DNA of 21,375 nucleotides from CAZGVV01 sp964529155 (GCA_964529155.1 CAZGVV010000035.1:1-21375); one strand, 5' to 3'; shown: positions 6,689 to 14,574, numbered from the stretch's first letter. Notes: generated by a model from the letters alone, not told the origin. Made by a program: numbers and translations.

Positions 6689-7102
6689 ATGAAAGACCTT
6701 TACCATAATGTTTCCGTAACCCATTTGCTGGACCCGCAGGTGGCAACTACGGCTAAGACTTCGGCGGGCCTGGATTTGCAGGGGTTTGCCAGTGCCAATG
6801 TGTTGTTTGTCATCGGGGCGGCGGGCGATACGCTTTCGGGGGGCATCTACTGGACGCTTAAGCTTCAGGAAAGTGATGATAATTCAAGCTATTCGGATGT
6901 CTTGGCCTCGGATTTGCTCAATGGCAGCGCTACAGTGGTTATCAACAGCCTGTCGCTGGATCAGGCGACCTATAGTTTTGGCTATATCGGTAGTAAGCGC
7001 TATTTAAAAGGCGTTGCGACACCTACCGGAACCCATACCAATGGGACACCATTGGGTATTGTTGGGTTGCGGGGTGCGGCTAGCTATAACCCGGTGGTTT
7101 AA
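6689..7102 (+). CDS. Small capsid-associated phage protein (head decoration-like, unnamed)
   Basis: A 137-aa, Gly/Ser/Thr-rich, all-beta-looking protein: MKDLYHNVSVTHLLDP start, LDLQGFASANVLFVIG, a YWTLKLQESDDNSSYSDV block and GYIGSKRYLKGVATPTGTHT. Proteins of this pattern follow capsid genes in many proteobacterial phages and are thought to be head-surface or stabilising proteins; I recognise the family by context and pattern, not by a named domain. The ATG at 6689 has a strong SD (GAGGAGA). It is 76 bp after the capsid gene and is followed by a large hairpin, so it likely ends the capsid transcript. Confidence 0.75.
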   Translation: MKDLYHNVSVTHLLDPQVATTAKTSAGLDLQGFASANVLFVIGAAGDTLSGGIYWTLKLQESDDNSSYSDVLASDLLNGSATVVINSLSLDQATYSFGYIGSKRYLKGVATPTGTHTNGTPLGIVGLRGAASYNPVV

Positions 7103-7106
7103 TCAC

Positions 7107-7142
7107 AGAGACAGGCGGCAGCGGGTTTCGCCGCCTGTCTCT
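7107..7142 (+). terminator. Long GC-rich hairpin after the capsid transcript
   Basis: A perfect 13-bp stem (AGAGACAGGCGGC at 7107-7119 with its complement at 7130-7142) and a 10-nt loop start just after the stop codon of the 137-aa gene. No T run follows, so it is a stabilising 3' end structure or an imperfect terminator. Confidence 0.6.
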
Positions 7143-7151
7143 AAACGCGTA

Positions 7152-7179
7152 TTGACTTCTGGGCATTCCCTGCTATATT
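7152..7179 (+). promoter_or_regulatory. Sigma70-type promoter for family P member 3
   Basis: TTGACT (7152-7157) and TATATT (7174-7179) with a 16-base spacer lie 70-100 bp before the GTG start at 7251. The sequence between is AT-rich and gene-free. Confidence 0.6.
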
Positions 7180-7250
7180 AATAAATAGTTTATAATTGAA
7201 TGAGATACTGGATTTTCTCATTTTAACCTGGAATTCCTAAGGACGCTTTC

Positions 7251-7598
7251 GTGACCAAGCTTACCCGCTCTGAGCAGATTATTGCCGAAAAAACCGTATG
7301 CGTGTTGTTAGTGCGTGGCGAAAATACGGAGAAGGCAAAGATTTATGCCTATATCGCGGTGCGTGCGGATAAGCTGGAAGAGTTTATCGCGGCACAACGT
7401 AAGGGTTTGTTTTATCCCGAAGAATATGGGATTATTTTAGAATCTGGCGAAGGCGATCCATCAGAGGAAGTACGCGAGCGTATGACCAAAGAATACGGCT
7501 TCAACCATGACACCATGTTGGACCTGCCTAACGCCTCTACGGCCCATGAAGTGGCCAGCAAAATCTCGACCTATACAAAGAAGCCAGAAGAAGAATAA
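7251..7598 (+). CDS. Small protein of family P, member 3 (unknown function)
   Basis: A 115-aa soluble protein and the only P paralogue on the plus strand. It shows all family blocks: VCVLLVRGEN, IYAYIAVRADKLEEFIAAQRKG, EYGIILESGEGDPSEEV and RERMTKEYGFNHD, then a short polar C-terminus rich in K and E. The GTG at 7251 has AAGGA (7239-7243) as SD. Unlike members 1 and 2 it has its own promoter and is not coupled to an upstream gene. An intrinsic terminator follows at once. The spacing of blocks (about 60 residues from RG to the M..EYGF block) is nearly the same in all three, which supports true homology. Function unknown. Confidence 0.8.
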   Translation: MTKLTRSEQIIAEKTVCVLLVRGENTEKAKIYAYIAVRADKLEEFIAAQRKGLFYPEEYGIILESGEGDPSEEVRERMTKEYGFNHDTMLDLPNASTAHEVASKISTYTKKPEEE

Positions 7599-7621
7599 AC
7601 GCCGTTTCCGGCGTCTTTTTT
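7599..7621 (+). terminator. Intrinsic terminator of family P member 3
   Basis: ACGCCG (7599-7604), loop TTTC, CGGCGT (7609-7614), then C and a T run. The stem begins right at the stop codon of the gene. Confidence 0.85.
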
Positions 7622-7623
7622 AC

Positions 7624-7686
7624 GTCATAAAAGCTTCACACGATTTCCGCTCTTATTTTTGGTATCCTGTAAATGGTGGATAGTCT
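7624..7686 (+). promoter_or_regulatory. Shared upstream element, copy A (GTCATAAAA ... TAGTCT)
   Basis: GTCATAAAA at 7624-7632 and TAGTCT at 7681-7686 flank a region with TTCACA (7635-7640) and a TATCCT -10-like hexamer (7663-7668), just before the 264-aa gene. The same pair of elements precedes the 905-aa gene (10571-10650) and the 553-aa gene (14625-14708). Confidence 0.5.
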
Positions 7687-7691
7687 CCGCT

Positions 7692-8483
7692 ATGAAAGGT
7701 AATGCGTGCGTAATGGGCGTCGATAAGATCATCACCACTACTGCGAAGGAAGTTGCTTCCAATTCAATGAGTTGGAGGAACCCTAAGACGCGCCAGCTGG
7801 CCTCGATGTTCGTGGCGGAAGTGGTGGGGGGGGTGGTGTCACTCGGCGCGCTCTATTATTTGGGGTGCGGAGAAGTAAAGCACGGTAAACCGAAACATGC
7901 CCACGGCGACCCCACAGCGGAAGATCAAATCGCGCTCAATTGTGTGAATAAGGTCGAAGAGCCGGGCGTACTCAACGCGGTTCGCAGAACCATTGCTAAA
8001 ACGTGTATTCAGCCGCTTTTTCCTGCTTCGCGATGGGTGGATCACCAGCTTTCCGGTTTGTGGCCGGATGGGCATCAGCGCCGCTTGCGCATGGATGATA
8101 TTGCCTGTGCCCAGGAATATGCCAATAACGTGGTTAATTTTGGCGGCGCATTTGGTATTGGATTTGCCGCGAAAATAGGCACGCGTGATTTAATTAATAA
8201 AGCACTTCATGCGCCTATGTCGAATAAGCATGGATGGAAAGTTATTTTAATTGACGAAGGTGTATATCTTGGCTCGATTTTGGCCATGAATTGTTTGTTT
8301 CCGAAGCAAACCAATCACTTCACCAATATTGTTTCAAAAACACTGCAGGGAGTTGGCATATCGAAGGAAAAGGCCGATAGTCTGGCGCTGTATACGGTGG
8401 TGTCAGCAGGCCCGAATATCCTTGCTTTCGGCGTGGCAGGCAGGTCCATCTGGAAGGGCGATCCTCACATGCCGCATGTGTAG
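7692..8483 (+). CDS. 263-264-aa protein of unknown function with hydrophobic segments
   Basis: Not recognised. The ATG at 7692 is taken as start; ATG 7713 (MGVDKIITTTAKEV) is as likely, with AAAGG upstream, while the in-frame TTG at 7659 lacks support. Past a polar N-terminus there is a hydrophobic helix (FVAEVVGGVVSLGALYYLG), then a polar middle, then Gly/Ala-rich hydrophobic stretches (VVNFGGAFGIGFAAKIG, VYLGSILAMNCLF, YTVVSAGPNILAFGVAG). The overall impression is a membrane-associated protein with two to four membrane-dipping segments. It stands alone between family P member 3 and the neck genes, and shares its upstream elements with the 905-aa and 553-aa genes, which suggests a common role. 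It has no phage-structural resemblance. Confidence 0.65.
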   Translation: MKGNACVMGVDKIITTTAKEVASNSMSWRNPKTRQLASMFVAEVVGGVVSLGALYYLGCGEVKHGKPKHAHGDPTAEDQIALNCVNKVEEPGVLNAVRRTIAKTCIQPLFPASRWVDHQLSGLWPDGHQRRLRMDDIACAQEYANNVVNFGGAFGIGFAAKIGTRDLINKALHAPMSNKHGWKVILIDEGVYLGSILAMNCLFPKQTNHFTNIVSKTLQGVGISKEKADSLALYTVVSAGPNILAFGVAGRSIWKGDPHMPHV

Positions 8484-8526
8484 GGTATTGCCTGGGTAGT
8501 TTAAATTTCTGTCATGACTCAAGTAT

Positions 8527-8572
8527 GTGAAGGGTGAATATATCACGCTTCACCCATCACACTTCACCCATT
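8527..8572. repeat. Intergenic hairpin repeat built of GTGAAGGGTGA / TTCACCC units
   Basis: GTGAAGGGTGA (8527-8537) pairs with TCACGCTTCAC (8543-8553) with one mismatch and a 5-nt loop, and a further CTTCACCCA copy follows at 8564-8572. Similar TCACCCATCACC-type tracts occur at 17480-17511 and 19750-19885, so this looks like a dispersed intergenic repeat type. It could act as a terminator for the preceding gene. Confidence 0.5.
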
Positions 8573-8607
8573 TTATATTTTATTTCAAAACTAACCTGGA
8601 GAACGAT

Positions 8608-9210
8608 ATGCATTGCATAGAACGTTATCCCGGACGGCTGCTTACGTGCGTGGCTGCACCAGCAGTTGAGCCGGTATTGTTGGCGGATGCGAAAGCGTAT
8701 TTGCGTGTGGATGTGGACGGCGATGACGTGTTTATCAGCGGATTAATCGTTGCGGCACGGCAGGCGGCGGAGGAGCATATGCGTCGCTCGCTGATTAGCC
8801 AGACATGGACATTGGCGTTTGATTGGCCTCCCGGTGCGGTGACGCGCGGAGGCTGGTATTTCCTGGGTTATGAGCGCGCGGCGTGCCCGCTTCCTAAGGG
8901 GCCGGTGCAGTCCGTGGTGAGCGTTACGGCCTATGATGCGGCGAATAATGCGACGGTAGTAGACGCGGCGCTGTATCAACTCACGACGGCAAAAGATGCG
9001 CTGGTATTGGTGCAATCGCTTGCCGCCAGTCGTGTTGAAATAGCGTATGTGACGGGGTATGGGGCATCGGCCAGCGCCGTGCCTAAGCCTATTATTTACG
9101 GCATATTGGCGCATGTTGGGATGCTCTATGATGCGCGCGGCAGTGCAGGCGTCGGGTTGCCGCCGCCATCGCTCGCGCTGTATGCGCCATATCGGGAAGT
9201 TATGTTATGA
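8608..9210 (+). CDS. Head-tail connector, phiE125 gp8 / HK97 gp6-like
   Basis: A 200-aa neck protein that forms a ring below the portal. Signatures are PVLLADAKAYLRVDVDGDDVFISGLIVAARQAAEEHMRRSL (helical connector domain, about residues 25-65), SQTWTLAFD, a central strand PLPKGPVQSVVSVTAYD, and a C-terminal IEIAYVTGYG-like segment with AVPKPIIYGILAHVGMLYDARG. Length and order fit the phiE125 gp8 family. The ATG at 8608 has CTGGAG as SD; an upstream in-frame start would lie in the intergenic repeat and is rejected. Its stop overlaps the next start (ATGA), so it is the first gene of the neck operon. Confidence 0.88.
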   Translation: MHCIERYPGRLLTCVAAPAVEPVLLADAKAYLRVDVDGDDVFISGLIVAARQAAEEHMRRSLISQTWTLAFDWPPGAVTRGGWYFLGYERAACPLPKGPVQSVVSVTAYDAANNATVVDAALYQLTTAKDALVLVQSLAASRVEIAYVTGYGASASAVPKPIIYGILAHVGMLYDARGSAGVGLPPPSLALYAPYREVML

Positions 9211-9557
9211 GCGGGGAATTGCACGCCCGCTTGCGGCATCGCGTGGTGCTGCAAGCGCCGGTAATGAGTGCAGACGGGGCCGGTGGTTTTTCGCGCGCAT
9301 GGGAAGATGTAGCGGAGTTATGGGCAGAAATTACACCGGCGCAACCGCGTGCCTGGCAAGCGACAGAGCCGGTGGTGAATCAGCATCAGCAATCGAAAGT
9401 GTTTTTGCGTGTGGCATTGCGTTACCGCGCAGGAATAAGGCCCGATATGCGACTTATGTATGGTGCGCGCATTCTTATTATCCGCGCGATGGAGAATGTA
9501 GACGAACGCGGTGCGGAGATTGGCTTGCTGGTGGAGGAAGGGCCGGTGGCGGGGTGA
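9207..9557 (+). CDS. Head-tail adaptor / head closure protein
   Basis: A 116-aa SPP1 gp16-like head completion protein. The pattern is family-typical: GELHARLRHRVVLQAPV at the start, the GGFSRAWEDVAELWAEI block, PVVNQHQQSKVFLRVALRYR and the C-terminal RILIIRAMENVDERGAEIGLLVEEG. It is a small beta-barrel protein that closes the channel after DNA filling and takes the tail. It starts inside the stop of the connector gene (ATGA overlap) and is intact. Confidence 0.9.
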   Translation: MSGELHARLRHRVVLQAPVMSADGAGGFSRAWEDVAELWAEITPAQPRAWQATEPVVNQHQQSKVFLRVALRYRAGIRPDMRLMYGARILIIRAMENVDERGAEIGLLVEEGPVAG

Positions 9558-9608
9558 ATTTGAGGTGTTCTAACACGTCTCACATTATTATCAGGAAAGG
9601 ATGATGCT

Positions 9609-10010
9609 ATGACCAGTTTTGGCCATTGGCCGCTGCAGCAGGCGATGTATGCGGCGTTAATTGCGGATACGGCGCTGATGGATACGGTAAGCGCCGTATA
9701 TGATTTTGTGCCGCAGGATGCGGTGTATCCGTATCTTACGCTGGGGGATGCGGTGGGGACGGATGCTTCGAATCTGGCGGCACCCGGGATGCGTTTTGAG
9801 TGCACGCTTGCGGCGTATAGCCAGCACGGCGGACGCAAAGAGGCGGCGGCGATTCTTGACCGCGTATATGCAGTGTTGCGGGAAGCGCAGTTGCATGTGA
9901 GCGGGATGACGCTGGTGTTTATACGCGCCCTTGACAGCGCTATCACCTTGCAGCCCGATGGGGTGACGTATAAGGGGGTGTTACGGATAAGGGCAGAAGT
10001 GAGAGGGTGA
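9609..10010 (+). CDS. DUF3168 tail completion / neck protein
   Basis: A 133-aa protein of the DUF3168 family (RcGTA and lambda gpU-like tail terminator class). Typical elements are PLQQAMYAALIADTALMD, VYDFVPQDAVYPYLTLGD, FECTLAAYSQHGGRKEAAAILDRVYAVL and a strand LVFIRALDSAITLQPDG ending in GVLRIRAEVRG. An AAAGGATG SD lies before the ATG at 9609. In GTAs and related phages the next genes are the major tail protein, the small tape-measure chaperone and the tape measure. Here the next same-strand gene is the 905-aa unknown. Confidence 0.9.
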   Translation: MTSFGHWPLQQAMYAALIADTALMDTVSAVYDFVPQDAVYPYLTLGDAVGTDASNLAAPGMRFECTLAAYSQHGGRKEAAAILDRVYAVLREAQLHVSGMTLVFIRALDSAITLQPDGVTYKGVLRIRAEVRG

Positions 10011-10020
10011 GGGGGCATTG

Positions 10021-10043
10021 TGCCTGGAAACGCACCCCAGGCA
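10021..10043. terminator. Hairpin between the convergent DUF3168 and lectin genes
   Basis: TGCCTGG (10021-10027) and CCAGGCA (10037-10043) form a 7-bp stem with a 9-nt loop, just after the DUF3168 stop and before the end of the minus-strand lectin gene. No strong T tract is present. The same TGCCTGG/CCAGGCA pair occurs near 17431-17511. Confidence 0.45.
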
Positions 10044-10054
10044 GCAGGCATTTC

Positions 10055-10453
10055 TTACTGTTTCATGCAGTCAATAACGGCCGATTGATCGGCGGCGATT
10101 TCGATGATCCAGGGGCGGTCATAGGCGAAGCAGCGGTATTCAACCGAAAGCTTTTTCTCACACCGCGGGGAGGGGTCAGTGCCTAAATTTTTGGCGTTAT
10201 TGGTGAGCTTGCAACGGACTTGCTTGTCGCAGAAGCTTTTGACGGTTGCCACTACATTGTCTTTGGTCAGGCTTAGCGTAGCATTATTCTCCGCATAGTT
10301 TCCTATGGGGGCGGGTTGGGCATCGACTATTTTATCCGAAGAATAGGTATAGGCATCAAGGCAATTAAGCCCCCAATCGGCATGAGAAATTTCAATGTGG
10401 CGGTTATCCAGGCTGATTTGTGGGGCAAGGCCCGGCGCTTGCGGAGGGTGCAT
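10055..10453 (-). CDS. SUEL-type (galactose/rhamnose-binding) lectin domain protein
   Basis: A 132-aa protein matching the SUEL/Gal_Lectin domain, whose members bind rhamnose or galactose. The N-terminal strand HIEISHADWG corresponds to the family I-x-I..A.YG motif, with Cys31 after it. The second half carries the diagnostic Cys pattern: FCDKQVRC (75, 81), KLTNNAKNLGTDPSPRC (98) and KKLSVEYRC (108), matching C.....C.v...n..fgdPC....K.L.V.Y.C. A further Cys129 is near the end. Disulphides imply an exported protein. A hydrophobic LLGGGWVL lies just upstream in frame, but no ATG precedes it before a stop, so a signal peptide is either missing, damaged or started from a non-ATG codon. It is alone on the minus strand between neck genes and the cargo block. 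Confidence 0.72.
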   Translation of the reverse strand: MHPPQAPGLAPQISLDNRHIEISHADWGLNCLDAYTYSSDKIVDAQPAPIGNYAENNATLSLTKDNVVATVKSFCDKQVRCKLTNNAKNLGTDPSPRCEKKLSVEYRCFAYDRPWIIEIAADQSAVIDCMKQ

Positions 10454-10570
10454 GAGGACCCAGCCGCCGCCCAGTAATCATGTGTATTTTCAAAGGCATG
10501 CCGGATTCTTTCGGTGGGTTGGTTTTGTGACGGAATTTTTCGATCTGCTCGGCCCTATCGTAACCAAAAT

Positions 10571-10650
10571 GTCATAAAAATCAACTGGGGTTGGGGGGGT
10601 GCATACGTTAATATAATAATAAGTAAAAGTGTAAAATAGCGGAGTAGTCT
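10571..10650 (+). promoter_or_regulatory. Shared upstream element, copy B, with a TATAAT -10 box
   Basis: GTCATAAAA at 10571-10579 and TAGTCT at 10645-10650, the same pair as before the 264-aa and 553-aa genes. The preceding bases (CCAAAATGTCATAAAAATC) also match copy C closely. A consensus TATAAT lies at 10612-10617 between the two elements, 44 bp before the GTG start of the 905-aa gene. Confidence 0.55.
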
Positions 10651-10655
10651 TCACC

Positions 10656-13373
10656 GTGAGTTACCGCGACGACGACGATAACGAGTTTGAACGTCCTACC
10701 CGGAACCGCCATTCAGGCGGTGGTCGCAGGACTGCGCCCGATGATGACATGGGGATGGAAAAAACCGATTTCAGCACCGTCAAGCTGGTAGGGGATGACG
10801 GCCGATTCTTCGGCATGAAGGTGAGCGCGTCCACCGCCAGTTCGCTCAACATGTTCTCGCAGACATTGATTCCCTGGGCTCGCCGGACCTTGTCTGGCAA
10901 GGGTGAAATTATCGCGCGCGATTTTGCTAAGACGCATTTGGGGCATAATACCGTTGAAGCGATGCGTTTTGGGAATACCGCTTCCGATGCGATTGGCTAT
11001 GCCACCATCTTCGCGCCGCAAATCGCGCAGGTGGGTACGAATCTGTATGAGTCTACGCGGGCGATGAATGATTTGCGCAAAGCAGTAACGCCGGTGATTA
11101 AAGGCACCAAGAAGCATGCGTCCATTGAGGCGGTGTTTGGTGATGGCGATAATGATTTGTTCCGCCACGCGCGCGCCAAGATCAACGGATTATTCTGGCA
11201 GCGCATGATCAAAACCGCAACGGGCGCGGTGGCCGCCGTGCCGCAGTTGATGCTGTGGAGTGATGAGCGCAAGGTAGCGAACAAAGAACGCGACCGCCGC
11301 CAGACGATTGAGAAACTTAATGACGGCAATATTTCCATCGACGAAGCGGTGAAGCTGTTTGAAGAGGAAATGGGGCATAATGGCTTTAATGCCGGGCGCT
11401 TGGAAGAGGTGCGGGGAAAACTTTTAGATAAGTTAGTGGCGACTAAGCGAGAGGAATATCTCAACGCATTCAAGGAATTTGAGCGTAAAGAAGGCAGTAA
11501 AATCGCTCGGGAATTAAAAGTAGAAATTGGTGATAAACACAGTACCGATCCGTTCGATACGGAAAAACGGAAGCGGTATGATGTTCCAGCTTTACCGGAA
11601 GATTTAAAGGATGTAAGTGATCCGAAAAATGCAGAGCGTCGTAAACGCTATGACAAGCTATTCGATGATGGCATTAAAAATGCTACTAAGCGTCTCACCC
11701 GCAGGAAATTTATAGAGTCACGCGGTGGTGCATTTGATGATTCTTGGTTGGAAGATGTGGATTTTGGTAAGGCGAGTTACAGCCGACATGGTAGCCGTCA
11801 TCAGCAAGCCGATGGCAGAAAAACCATCCGCGCACAGCTCGAAGAACGCGTCAATAAAGCGTTCGATCAGAAGTCGGGGATTGATGCTAAGGAGGCCGTA
11901 GCAGCTAAGGGCGGGGAAGAGGATAAGTTCTTAAACGGCAAGAGTATAAAGGAATTTGCCTATTCTCTCGGCGGCGGTATGGCGGGGGATGTGGTCAGTA
12001 ATTTTATCGGCTCCAAGGGGATGGAAAAATACCTGAAGCCGCAGGCGCTGGATTACGTGCTGAATCTGTGCAACGCGCTGGTGACGAGTGATGAAGGGCA
12101 AACGCCTGACATGGTCCCCGGGTTTGGTGATGGCTCCGAGACTGTGCCGTCCATGTCATTCGCGCAGGCGGTGCATACGATCTTCCAGAAAAATCAGGAA
12201 GACGGCATGACCTATGCCAAGGATTCGCAAAAATGGGGCCTTATTGCTGGCCGTGAATTTGAGCATTTTGAAAAAGCGCGGTGGGATGATGAGGCGATTC
12301 AGCAGATGGATGATAGCGAGCTGACATCCTATGAATATGCGGTAAAACACATCGCGCACCGCCTGAAACAAGGGCAGATGGGTGTGGAAGCGCTGGAAGT
12401 GCTGGTGGGTGACCGTAATATTAAGCTGGTGCATAAAAACGGCAAATCATTTGGGCCAAAATCCATTCAGGGCAGCGTTGAAAAAGTAAAAGAAGCCATT
12501 GGCAAAACGATCGAAGAGCAAACCGTGCGTTTCCGCCCGCGTCATGAAATGAGCGAGGAGCAGGTGGCGCAGACGCTGGGCGAATTGCCGTTTACCGAAG
12601 AAGAATTGAAAGTTGCGTTTGGCCCAAGCGGGTTGAAGGGCGAAGAGCGGGCGTTTTTCTTTACGCTGGTGGATGCATTGGTGCCGGATTCCAAAGTGCT
12701 GTGCGCGAAAACCGGCATGAATGAAAAAACCTGCGAAACGCTGCGCAAAGAATCGCAAGTACGGTTTGGCGCGCTGCTCGATGCAGCTATTATGGAAATG
12801 GCGGAACCTGAGCAATTGGCCGCCGTGACCTTAGGTGAGGAAGAAAAAGCATCCATTACGTCACTGGCGGAAAAAGCCCAGGCGGAAGGCAAAGATATTG
12901 CTGAGATTGCCGACAAAAAAGATTTGCGCACGGCGGAAGTGGCGGTGGCCGGGCTGGTGCTTGCTGAGTCCAAAGAGCCGCATAAGGAAGGCGAAGAAAA
13001 ACAAGGATTCTGGCAACGCATGGTGGCCCGCGCCGGTAAGGCAAAAGAAGCCAAAGCATTGGCAAAAGAAGAGGCAGCGCATGAAGATAAGCATGCTCGG
13101 CATGCTCGGCACGGGGGTGACGATGGCGAATCGCTGGATGGGTATGGCGAGGAAAAACACTCCTATGCAAGCCGGGTTAAAAAGCACTCAAAAGAAGATG
13201 ACCGCGATCATTTGATGGATGAACTGGCGGAAGGTGCGGGGCGTGATGATGGATTTGACGAAAATACCTCGAAGAAGAAATATAGCCATTTAGGGAAGCG
13301 CGATTTTCATGCCCATGCCTCCCGGCATGATCACCGGAAGAACGCGGATTTAGATGTGCGGGGGCTTGGCTGA
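10656..13373 (+). CDS. 905-aa protein of unknown function, charged and helical
   Basis: Not recognised; the longest gene in the window. The first ~35 residues are very charged and probably disordered (DDDDNEFERPTR). Then comes an Ala/Ile-rich segment (AIGYATIFAPQIAQVGTNLYES), a second hydrophobic one (MIKTATGAVAAVPQLMLW), a long K/E-rich coiled region (~205-400), a Gly-rich turn (YSLGGGMAGDVVSNFIGSKG), a more globular middle (QALDYVLNLCNALVTSDEG through FFFTLVDALVPDSKVLC), and a final ~120 residues rich in K, E, H and D (KHARHARHGGDD and similar). No catalytic motif, signal peptide or tape-measure-like repeats are seen. The GTG at 10656 has no strong SD. It heads a four-gene same-strand block and is separated by one base from the next gene. 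It occupies the place expected for the tail tube and tape-measure genes, but its composition does not argue for either. Confidence 0.75.
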   Translation: MSYRDDDDNEFERPTRNRHSGGGRRTAPDDDMGMEKTDFSTVKLVGDDGRFFGMKVSASTASSLNMFSQTLIPWARRTLSGKGEIIARDFAKTHLGHNTVEAMRFGNTASDAIGYATIFAPQIAQVGTNLYESTRAMNDLRKAVTPVIKGTKKHASIEAVFGDGDNDLFRHARAKINGLFWQRMIKTATGAVAAVPQLMLWSDERKVANKERDRRQTIEKLNDGNISIDEAVKLFEEEMGHNGFNAGRLEEVRGKLLDKLVATKREEYLNAFKEFERKEGSKIARELKVEIGDKHSTDPFDTEKRKRYDVPALPEDLKDVSDPKNAERRKRYDKLFDDGIKNATKRLTRRKFIESRGGAFDDSWLEDVDFGKASYSRHGSRHQQADGRKTIRAQLEERVNKAFDQKSGIDAKEAVAAKGGEEDKFLNGKSIKEFAYSLGGGMAGDVVSNFIGSKGMEKYLKPQALDYVLNLCNALVTSDEGQTPDMVPGFGDGSETVPSMSFAQAVHTIFQKNQEDGMTYAKDSQKWGLIAGREFEHFEKARWDDEAIQQMDDSELTSYEYAVKHIAHRLKQGQMGVEALEVLVGDRNIKLVHKNGKSFGPKSIQGSVEKVKEAIGKTIEEQTVRFRPRHEMSEEQVAQTLGELPFTEEELKVAFGPSGLKGEERAFFFTLVDALVPDSKVLCAKTGMNEKTCETLRKESQVRFGALLDAAIMEMAEPEQLAAVTLGEEEKASITSLAEKAQAEGKDIAEIADKKDLRTAEVAVAGLVLAESKEPHKEGEEKQGFWQRMVARAGKAKEAKALAKEEAAHEDKHARHARHGGDDGESLDGYGEEKHSYASRVKKHSKEDDRDHLMDELAEGAGRDDGFDENTSKKKYSHLGKRDFHAHASRHDHRKNADLDVRGLG

Positions 13374-13374
13374 T

Positions 13375-14574
13375 ATGGCAGAAGCGCGCGATTATTCCCC
13401 ACCGGATAAGCCCGCGCCTTCGGAAGAACAGAAGGCCGTGGCCCCGCAGCCGGATATTAAAATTACCGGCCGCTTTGACCAGCACCGCTCGTCTTATTGG
13501 TCGGGCTGGCTGGCGATTGCCGGTGGACGTTATGCGACCCGGCCTTTTTTACGTCATCACTGGGATGCGCCCAACGGCAGCCATTTTAACCGGCATAAAT
13601 ATGCGGCAGGTGCGGGTGTGTTGATGAACAGCGTGGCAGCGTATTATGCCAAGCATACCTGGGACGATATGCACAGTATTTTTTGCCAGCCGCTGGCGTG
13701 GGAATTTAATAAAGATCCCAAGGATGTGAACCTTAAGGATTTCTTGAATAGTAAAAATACTATTGTACATCAGACGATTGAGAATTATAAAAAGTATAAT
13801 ACACGGCGTTTTACCGTGAATTCAGCCTTTTTCCTGCCGCTACTGGTTCCGGTTTTAAACTTATTCCTAAAAAAACCTGTATTTAAAAATATTCACCCGG
13901 AAACAGGTGTGGATTTGGGGATGGCGGCGAATGCCGGGTATTTATTTTCAGACGTGTTGTCACGCAAAGCCACGCCGTTTGAGACTATGCAATACATTAT
14001 TGATAGCAAGATTAACCATACTGAGCATTCGGGCGACCAGATTACGGCAGGGGATTTGCTGGATATTTATGAGCGGCATGCGGCTAAGGGCGGGATTTGC
14101 TCCTTCAAAGGCCAGCGTGGGACGCCGGAATGGGACCGTTCTACGGAATTATTTGAGCGTATGGCGAATTTGCTGAACCAGACCCATAATAATATAGTGG
14201 CGACGGAAAAGGCTGATTTCGGATTATCGAAATTCATATTCCTGGTGGGCCATGGGATGATTGATCCGGAAAATATAGAGCGCTCCCAAGCCAACGTAGA
14301 AATTGCTAATTTTCATGGGGTTGAGGCCATGAAAGCCCTCGCTGCCGGGGGTAAGGAAATGTCGTTAGAGCAGGTGGTTGCGGCGTATCCGGTGCCGAGA
14401 TTGCAGGGGCAGGTGGGGGTGGAGAACACCGAAGAAGCCGTGGTGCCGGAATTTGCCGCCCGCCCGGGAAATAGCCGTAGTCAGGGGCTTACAGGCGAGG
14501 CGCCGGCGTTAAGCATTGCCCACCGCGAAGAGCAGCGCCGGGCAACTACGCAGGAATGCGTGCCGTTGCGGTAA
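13375..14574 (+). CDS. 399-aa protein of unknown function
   Basis: Not recognised. The ATG at 13375 (MAEARDYS) follows the stop of the 905-aa gene by one base (TGATATG), so the two are surely coupled. The N-terminus is polar and Pro-rich. Residues ~40-80 are aromatic and His/Arg-rich (YWSGWLAIAGGRYATRPFL, then NRHKYAAGAGVLMN). A hydrophobic stretch sits near residues 150-170 (SAFFLPLLVPVLNLFLKK), which could be a membrane anchor. Then come GVDLGMAANAGYLFSDVLSR, a helical region with EWDRSTELFERMANLLNQ, and a disordered tail. No enzyme motif seen. It carries no upstream element of its own and belongs to the transcript of the 905-aa gene. Confidence 0.72.
   Translation: MAEARDYSPPDKPAPSEEQKAVAPQPDIKITGRFDQHRSSYWSGWLAIAGGRYATRPFLRHHWDAPNGSHFNRHKYAAGAGVLMNSVAAYYAKHTWDDMHSIFCQPLAWEFNKDPKDVNLKDFLNSKNTIVHQTIENYKKYNTRRFTVNSAFFLPLLVPVLNLFLKKPVFKNIHPETGVDLGMAANAGYLFSDVLSRKATPFETMQYIIDSKINHTEHSGDQITAGDLLDIYERHAAKGGICSFKGQRGTPEWDRSTELFERMANLLNQTHNNIVATEKADFGLSKFIFLVGHGMIDPENIERSQANVEIANFHGVEAMKALAAGGKEMSLEQVVAAYPVPRLQGQVGVENTEEAVVPEFAARPGNSRSQGLTGEAPALSIAHREEQRRATTQECVPLR

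Noticed and set aside
8527..8607. Upstream extension of the head-tail connector gene
   Set aside because: The extra residues are encoded by an intergenic hairpin repeat; the ATG at 8608 has a good SD and the family N-terminus.
10656..13373. Calling the 905-aa protein a tape measure protein from its position and length
   Set aside because: It lacks the repeated aromatic periodicity and long hydrophobic-helix pattern I would expect, there is no tail tube gene before it, and it is coupled to another unknown gene instead of tail genes.
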